Of a stretch of 64,000 bases of DNA, positions 26,201-35,200 are shown in pieces (within the stretch, counting starts at the first letter, position 1; every line of letters starts with the position of its first letter). A program made the translations under genes and the position numbers. The notes under the pieces are model-generated. The model ran no database searches, was not told where the DNA came from, and worked only from the letters and a program-made list of their open reading frames with translations. The DNA is from Siphonodentalium dalli (taxonomy: Eukaryota > Mollusca > Scaphopoda > Gadilida > Siphonodentaliidae): positions 151,739,151 through 151,803,150 of the forward strand of contig CP136068.1 in the NCBI GenBank assembly GCA_032622095.1, read 5' to 3'.

Positions 26201-29200
26201 AAAATATCTTCGGTCTGTCTCAATAACACCATACAAATATGGATATCATTGGAACCGGCTCATTGACCACATTGTGATAGTTACAGTTATGCCCTGTGCC
26301 AATGCATTCTCTTATATATGCGAGTCGACCATAGGTCGCCTCGCATATATAAGAGAATGCATTGGCCTAAAAAAAATATCTTATTTTTTCTTACATTTGT
26401 TAACAATTAATATGTGTTAAGCCAATGCATTCTCTTATATATGCGAGGCGACCTATGGTCGACTCGCATATATAAGAGAATGCATTGGCACAGGGCCGCT
26501 CTGTTGGGTAAAGGGTTAAACTGAGTGGTATATTTCGTCTCACATAAGAACCGTTCGTAAAGATCGAGTTATACCGGCAGTATATTGTCCTTATCCGTAA
26601 CCGTGATCGTTAATTTGCGAAAGGTCTCTAATATATATCAAACAACTTGTACTACCAAAGTTGATCAGTGCTGACAAATCTCAATAATTTACCTTACTCG
26701 TATTTAAATTCGCGCAGTACTATTTTTCGCGCACCCTTCGGTGTGCGAATTTAAAACTGAGCGAAAAATAATACGACTTCTAAGTTTAAAATAATTAACC
26801 ACAGCGAAATAAGACCGCGGGTTATGTTGATGAGTTGCACACATTATACGAAAGCTTGGACACTGAATAGGCAATTATGCGTATAGACCTACATGTATAT
26901 CGACATCGGTCAACCAATATTACAAATTCGAAACCATTACTCAATGCCAAGCGACGTACAAATCATGGTAACATCGACGATGTTGAAATGCTTGTAAGAA
27001 ATACCCCTATACTATATCGCATGTACATGAAAGCACGTCCACTTATTCACCACTCTGGAGTGACACCGTGACCATATTCAGTCTGGGTTAGTTATGTCAT
27101 CACAATCCGCAGCCAAGTATTGATTTTCTGAATTCAGTTGCCTTATCGGTGGTGTTTTTCTGTTTCCGAGTTCAATTCATTGATGTCCATGCAGTCCATA
27201 AATATTTCAATATCAGAATAATTATTTGGATCATATATGAACACCCATCATCGCAACGTTGCAGTTGTGGTCTACATGATGTAAATCCGCCGTGGTCGTG
27301 TTTAATATAAACATGTATCTTCAGAAACGAATAAGAACTGAAACTGTCATCAGATCCACGATATTTACCAAAAACAATATCTGTCAGTTTTGAATTCGCG
27401 CAGATAGGTGTGTGAATTTAAAGTGCGCGAATTCAAAACTGAGCGAAAAATAGTACTGCGCGAATTTAAATACGAGTAAGGTAGTCGAAAGTACGTTCTA
27501 TATTTTGAGTTATCACCCTTCAGATTAACTCAGGATACTAATTTCGATATACAAACCTAACATCGCGTGACACCTGTTACTCAGATTGAATACCAATCGC
27601 TATATAATCGTGAACCCCGATTACGTGTCTTTCGCAATTCAATCGCGAACGTTCAGATGATTTGTCAGGAAATTGTCTTCATACATGTAGTAAAATTATG
27701 TAATATTTAGATGACCAACTGGAAAAACTCTTCCACTTGAGTGCATCTCACATATTTCAAAGGCTTGAGTGTGAATGCTTCATTGCATGCATAAGCCACG
27801 ATCTAAGGTAGACAGTTCAGCACATATACACAATAATTAGAAGGCAATCGTCAAGCACTTGTTAGAATAGGCCACATGTGGCTGCAGGAGAGTATTGCTT
27901 GTGGTTATATAAGGATTAACTGTCATGTGGACTGTTTTTATGGAGATGTAACGGTGAGGTAAGTGGGCATAACTTGTGTAAAACCCGAAGGGTTTTACAT
28001 ACAAGTTATGTCCACTTACCTCACCGTTACATCTCCATAAAAATAGTCCACATGACAGTTAATCCTTATATTTATATACATTTAGCGTAAAAGCCACTTT
28101 TGTAAATATATTTAAATCGAAAAGTGTATCGTGACAAGATCAGCCCAAAATACCCAATAGCACCCTTGGCAAAAGTTAATAGGAACAATTTCTCTTCATG
28201 TTGAAACCCGATGATGTATTAAGTCAATCCTGCGCGAGTCCAAATGCGCCCAAAACATTACGCGTTCGTCTTTCCAAACCTAATGACGTATCGATGGTGT
28301 TATTAGCTTGGTGTTATGAGGCGTTACGCATTCACCGAGAAATAACTGCAACTAGCCACGTGGGCGCCGACCAATCAGAATGCTGGATTTAGTGATGACA
28401 ACACTTAGTTTGTAAATATATAAGCTTATTTATTGCACATCCATGCATTGGATTATTTTGCAAAATACAGAAGATTTCAAAACGTTCAATAAAAAACATT
28501 GGTCTTGTCCTTGAACAATACAATTCGATTACGCTCGACGTCAAAAAACTTGACAAATTTATGAGGTACAGTGCGCAAAGAGTGTGCGATAAGCAAAACA
28601 CTCAATACGGTGGATGTATAACTATATCTCACTTTTAAATCACTAGATGATATGGTTCGGCTTCTGTGAACATCTAACGTAAACCATGATTGAGAGTCAC
28701 CAATTGGCAACCACAACTTGAATACAGGCAGGTGTCTCAAACCATTCCTACAAAGTTAACTCTAAAACCGTGCAGTGGTATATCTGTGTATGGTCGATAC
28801 TATACATAGCGATAAAACTTATTTAGTAATGGTTAGAGCACAAGAATTGTTCTTTACCAGAATCAATCGCGAAAACGAGATTTATTCTGGTAAAGAACTA
28901 ATCGCGTGCTCTGACCGACTTAGAGCACAATTGATCCCACATAATGCATTAATCTGGAAATGTGTCGTGATTTGGCCGCGATTGGACACAATAGCCGGTC
29001 AGCCACGCCCAAAAACGAGATTAACATGAACTGATCGGCGTTGAATGTGAATAGATATGTCCGAAACAACACGGACTGGTCCCACTTTGAAGCGCCCGTG
29101 CGATTTGTCTCTTATGAGCTCGTGTGCATAACAATGGGATAATCATTGAACTAGTTCTTCGCCAGATTTGGGAATTGGTGTGCTTTACCAAAAATCAGAG

Positions 29201-32200
29201 AACGATTGCAACAATGGGATTGTGCTCTAAACTTAGTTAGACCACAATCCCATTGTTGCAATCGTTCCCTGATTTTTGGTAAAGTACACCAATTCCCAAG
29301 GCTGGCGAAGGAATAGTTCAATGATTATCCCATTGTTAGGCACCCGCAACTCATAACAAACAAATCGCACGGGCGCTTCAAAGTGGGAACAGTCCGTGTT
29401 GTTTCGGACATATCTATTCACATTCAGTTCATGTTAATCGCGTTTTTGGGCATGGCTAACCGGCTATTGTGTCCAATCGCGGCCAGCGCACGGCACATTT
29501 CCAGTCGGTCAGAGCACGCGAATTGTTCTTCACCAGAATAAATCTCGTCTCCAACTCGATTGATTCTGGTAAAGAACAATTCTCGTGCTCTAACCATTAC
29601 TTATAATACTGACCTGCAGACCACCATGAGAATCACGGCGACGATTAGCGAGCCCAGAGTCAACGCATAGCCAACCTTAGTGATAATTATTAATACTGAC
29701 CTACATAACACCATGAGAATCACGGCGACGATTAGCGAGCCCAGGGTCAACGCATAGCCAACCTTAGTGATAATACTGACCTACATAACACCATGAGAAT
29801 CACGGCGACGATTAGCGAGCCCAGGGTCAACGCATAGCCAACCTTAGTGATAACCTGAATCCGCGCCATGTGTTCCTGAAATGAAGAGTATAGATGAGAA
29901 AGTCAGAAAGTGTTCAACCATATAGGCGACTTGAGACGAGTCGTGATTTAGTGACAATGGGCAACGAATCAATATATCCCATCACCAACTAAACCTGATT
30001 TAAATATTAATGATCATCTCCACATGACTGTTCGGCTTCATTACCCCACATGTTCAATGTTATAAACTTCCTATCACAACTTCAAAAAGTTCCCAGGTTT
30101 TGAACTGGTGAAGTATGATATATGGTGTCCTGTTTCCGCCACATACATTTTTCGCTTCCTTCGTTTTTTTGTTTTTGTTTTCGCTTGCTTCGGTTCCTTC
30201 GCGGCGAAGTAAGCGAAATAATCTCAAACGAAGCAAGCCAAAAATCATCATTGTTATTTCGCTTGCTTCATTTTTTTTCTTCTCTTCCTTCGGTTCCTTG
30301 CGGCATTTTTGAAGTATCTTAAGCAAGCGAAGGAAGCGCGGAAACCCAACAACAATAGCCAAGAAAAACTTTTGTCTTTTGTCTTCGTGGCCAAGGAACC
30401 GAAATAATTGAGAACCGAAGCAAGCGAAAAAAACAAACGAAAGAAGCGAAAAAAAAGTATGTGGCGGAAACAGGACACCATAATGATCTCTACATGAGTA
30501 ACCAGAGAAGCGATTCATGACTTGATCTAGATATCCCTGCGAGGTTGGACACATTGGTCACATCAGTGTTACCTTAAAGGCCCACTTAACTATCGAATCA
30601 CCGGATAATATTATATACAACATAGTCCATAATATATACCATTTGAAAGAGGAAGCTCCGACAAATTGTACTATCAACTTATTCGGTCGAATAAATTGTG
30701 AGTATGTTGTCTTTGTCAAGATACCGACGTGTGTTCGGTGCTTAATTTTGATCTGGTCTGTACTGTCGTAGTGGAAGGGGAATAACTCTATCTCTTATAG
30801 TTGTGAATTTAATGCATTATGGGTAAATAACTGGGGAAATATTTGTTGTGAATCTGAGAATCTCTGTCACTTTATGGTCACTCCTTGGCCACATCTGTTC
30901 AATCCACATCCGTATTTCGATATAATTTTGTATATATAGTTATTCTTCCAAATGGTATACAGTACCAGTCAAAAGAAGTTGTATATTAAGCGCGCTATTT
31001 TCACGCCTAATATCGCAATAATATTGCAAGTGGAAACGCTTATAAGTGCGCCGATTGCGATATTATTGCAATATTTTGCGCTTAATATCGCAATATTTCG
31101 CGCTTACACTCTAAGAACAGTCAAGAACCCCACGGTTCTTCACGCCTTCAAGAACCGATAGTATGGGGATTTGGTTCTTCGCGCTCTCTAGAACCGAACA
31201 TTGACTCGCGCGTTTTGAAGAACCAAATGAAGAACCAATTTTGTATAACATGAGTTGCGGTTCGTAATAAATGCGTGTCGCCCAAATGGAACAGAACTAC
31301 GACCTCGTTTTGAGTTTTCAGAACCGCCATTTTCGATCGCTGATTTTTGTGAGAGGCGATGGAACAAAATCCGACAGAATCGACAAATGAACCGGCCATG
31401 TGGAGTGCTGCATGGCGATGTGGAGCAATGGTTGATCGAGTGCCAGAATGCCAGTTGACAGCACGTGTTGCTACTTTTGAAGGTGATTATATTAGTTATC
31501 TTAATTTATATTTAGGATGTAGGATGTTTTGTAAAATAATCTCAGTTGAATTAAAATAAGACCTAATTAAAGTAAACTTGAAAGCTTTCAGATTGTAGAT
31601 CTATGTCACTTAATTTACGGTATTGACTATTATTATCACTTTAGAGGGCGTTCTCTACAGTTCTTCACGTCGTCAAGAACCGATATTATGGGGATTTGGT
31701 TCTTCGCGCTCTCTAGAACACTGACTCACGCGTTTTGAAGAACCAAACGAAGAACCAAATTTCTATGCTAAACTGAACTTAAGTGAAACCAAAATTCAAG
31801 GCATAAAATTATCACCAAGCACTCCGACTGGCCTCAGAGCAGTAATTCATCGACATATCAGCACCGATAGTATTATCATTCTGCTCAGGCCTCATCTGGG
31901 AAATATCTGTAGTCTCAAATTAACATTGATTTTAGTAACTTTTTTCCTTCTTAGAAATTTCAATACCCCCTAATTTGCAGAAGATAAAATGCATAATCAA
32001 AGTAACTAATGGGTGAACATCAGCAACTTCAACTGGGGAACGTCAATGGGATCCTAGGTCTCCCATAGCAGTTGAGGCTTAAGTGAATGAAGTTCTCAGA
32101 GTGTGAATTTGGTGATGCTAGCCTGCTGGGCAGGATAGTGTCACTAAATTCATGATCTGGGGACCTCATTCTGCAATTGACATACACAATATTGCGAGCT

Positions 32201-35200
32201 TGCTCGCCAGCGAATATACAGTCATTAACCCTTTCTGTACTAAATAATCATTGACGAGTACATGTAGAATTTGATGATTATTTTGTTGTCTGGATGTTAA
32301 CTCAAATTATGTTTATCCGATACCTTTCAAATTTACTATGTGGATTAATCACACGAAAAACATTGTCAAACAAAGCCACCTTATTTGGGAACTTGTGGCC
32401 TTTTATTAACCCTTACTTGGCTGGAGCTTCCTAAAATTTTGCGAAAACCATGTGTGCCAATGCATTCTCTTATATATATATGTGAGTCTCTCATATGAGA
32501 TGCATATTAAGAGAATGCATGATCTTAACAATATTTACCATGACTATAAGCCAGTGCATTCTCTGGTATATGCGAGGCTGCCTATGGGAGACTCGCATAT
32601 ATAAGAGAATTCCTGTCACATGATCTTTAATTCTGCATCTGCTGTGCCGATCCCATCATGGAAGGGATATTGAAGCCACCGCGCGGTTTGTGCTCCATGA
32701 TAGAAATAATATTATTAGCTTCAGAATTTTTCCAAGTATCGAAATAGTTCGATAAATACCTTAACTACCTTTCTACGAACATTTTGTAACACAAAAAAGA
32801 CGCATTGAAGTAATGACAAATACAACTGTGAGTCTGTGAATACCGTGTTAGGGTCCCAAACACAAAACAGCCATTTACAAGAAATGGAACAAAAAAGAAC
32901 GTTCCATGTTACTCTACTCCTGATATGGTAGCAATAAAGACCGTTTATCTTACTTCTGGCGAAAGTTGAAAATGGCTGAGAAATGGCTGTGACTTTGGCA
33001 AAGTGTTTTTCAGAGCATATGAAGTCGGTGCATCAATAGTTTGTTTACTTTCGACCTATCGTAGGAACAAATTTGGCAGTTCGAATGAGCCATTTACGTT
33101 TAAGGCCTGAGTCCTTTAATGAGATATTATTTTTTATTTGTAGATGTCCAACGTGTCAGGTCAGTTTCAAAGACCGGTTTTCCCTGAAACGTCATCAGTT
33201 GCTGCATATAGACAAGAACCGTGTCAAATTACGTAACTTTTGTGACTATGTGTGCCGGCGATCTGTTTCATTGAGATGTCATTTTGGAAAGATATCGCCC
33301 ATCTAGCGGAGCTGTCTTCAAATGTGATGTGTGTCCATTCGAGATGATTGACGAAAATATATTTAGTAGACAATTTCATTCTGAAGATTCACATAGGAAT
33401 GTAGTTGGAATCTAAATGCAGAGAGGTCAGATGAAACCATGTTAACTGAGAACTCTGATATTCAAAATAAGAATGAACGACAATGTGCATGACCTTCGAA
33501 ATAAGGATGAAAAACACTTTTACATTCCCTGCTCTAAACATGTCAGCTATGAAACTGTGGATCAGCATTGTTACCAGAATAGTCAGATAAAGTCCCATTC
33601 TTTCTATTAAAACGTCAAGGAATGTGAATGCTGAGGGCGTCGGATGGGAGCGACTTCAGAATATCTTACCAGTTGTCATACAAATACAAACGTTTTATGT
33701 TTTCTCAAATCTCACTATTTGGTGCAACTGTGTGGCTCAATAAGCTAATTCGCACTATTGGCATATTCGTGATTTGTATCTAAGATCTTTGTGCTATATG
33801 ACACGACTACTAGTACTATGTTGCAAAGTGAAATATCAAGATTCAATTGAGCTATTGATATATTCCACCTTATTTGTTTTTCTGGGACTAGTCAGAACTA
33901 GCTGTGTGTGTGTTCTGGTTTTCGCGCACATGAGGCATGCGTTTGTCTATTAGTCTCTTGCGAGAAGTCTGAACTATCGAGGAAAACAACAAATGGATTC
34001 ATTTGGAGTGGCATCTTCCGGAACCATATACACTCAAATCTGTGTACACGAATGTCAAGTTCCCAAATAATTAGATCTGGTTAAATTTGTGCATATCATT
34101 TGTTGACTTTCTGAATGGACATTTTGCATCAGTAGTTGCACTTCTACTGTGGTTTGACATTGGTTGTTAATGTATACACATCGCATCGTCGCCATTTGAT
34201 ACTATTCTAGGTGCTGTGTTCATTTTCTAAAAATTTATTAATATTATTGGAAAAAACAGGAAATCGTAGGATGAAGTCAACACGTGTCGCATATTTCTAA
34301 AACGTCCAGAAAATATGCATCAAGATGATTCTGACTACTCTCAGATAAAATTTAAATGGTACTAGTCTGAAGTATTTCCAGGCAGCTAAATAAGGTGCCG
34401 GTCATTTGCAGAATGGGGTCTCCAGCAGATGCATTTAGTGATGCTACCCAGCATAGCGGGCTAACATCACCAAATTCACCCTCTGAGGACCTCCTTCTGA
34501 AGGTAGTTCTCAATAGCTGATTAATATCTAAACATAGTGGTGTCCCTAGATGGTGAATATGGTGATGTTAGCCCGCTATGCGGGGTAGCATTACTAAATT
34601 CACCCTCTGGAGCCCTCATTCTGCAAATGTCCGGCACCTTGAGGAAATAAATTATAACGGAAGTTTATCGTCCCATTAGAAACGTTGCTACAGGGACTGA
34701 AATTCTTATTAATATCCCATTTAACACCAAAAATACTCAATACCTAAAAAATATTGTGCCAAAATTTCCACCTGACTATATGTAGAATAATTTTCAAGTT
34801 TAATGAATAAATGATTATATTTATGAAAAAAATTCTTCTAATTGACCTGTACAGAGAAGGAAATGCATTTTTTCAGTGTTGATAATGCAAAATATGTTAC
34901 ATATCCAACTGGTTCTTGGGGCTGTATCCAACAGGGAACCAAATTATTCCAAATGAAGAACCAATGGTTCTTGGTGGAAGTGAAAAAGGGGAATTGGTTC
35001 TTAGGGAAAAACCAAATTGGAACCAATGAAGAACCAAGGATTGGTTCTTGAGGAAGAACCAATGAAGAACCATTTGGTTCTTGAGACAAAGAACCAAATT
35101 TTAATCACGAAGAACCTATTGGTTCCGCCTGGAGGACAAACTTGAAAAAACAAATTTGGTTCTTCAATATTCTCTGTGAGGAACCATTATTATTGTTGAA

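Noticed and set aside
28486-28740. 84-codon minus-strand frame between two repeats
   Set aside because: No recognisable domain and no connection to receptor exons.
28775-29029. 84-codon plus-strand frame
   Set aside because: Lies across the end and arm of foldback B; the same arm inverted is not open, so it is chance.
30060-30554. 164-codon Phe/Lys/Arg-rich minus-strand frame
   Set aside because: It reads across foldback element U; the composition reflects CTTC/GAAG inverted arms.
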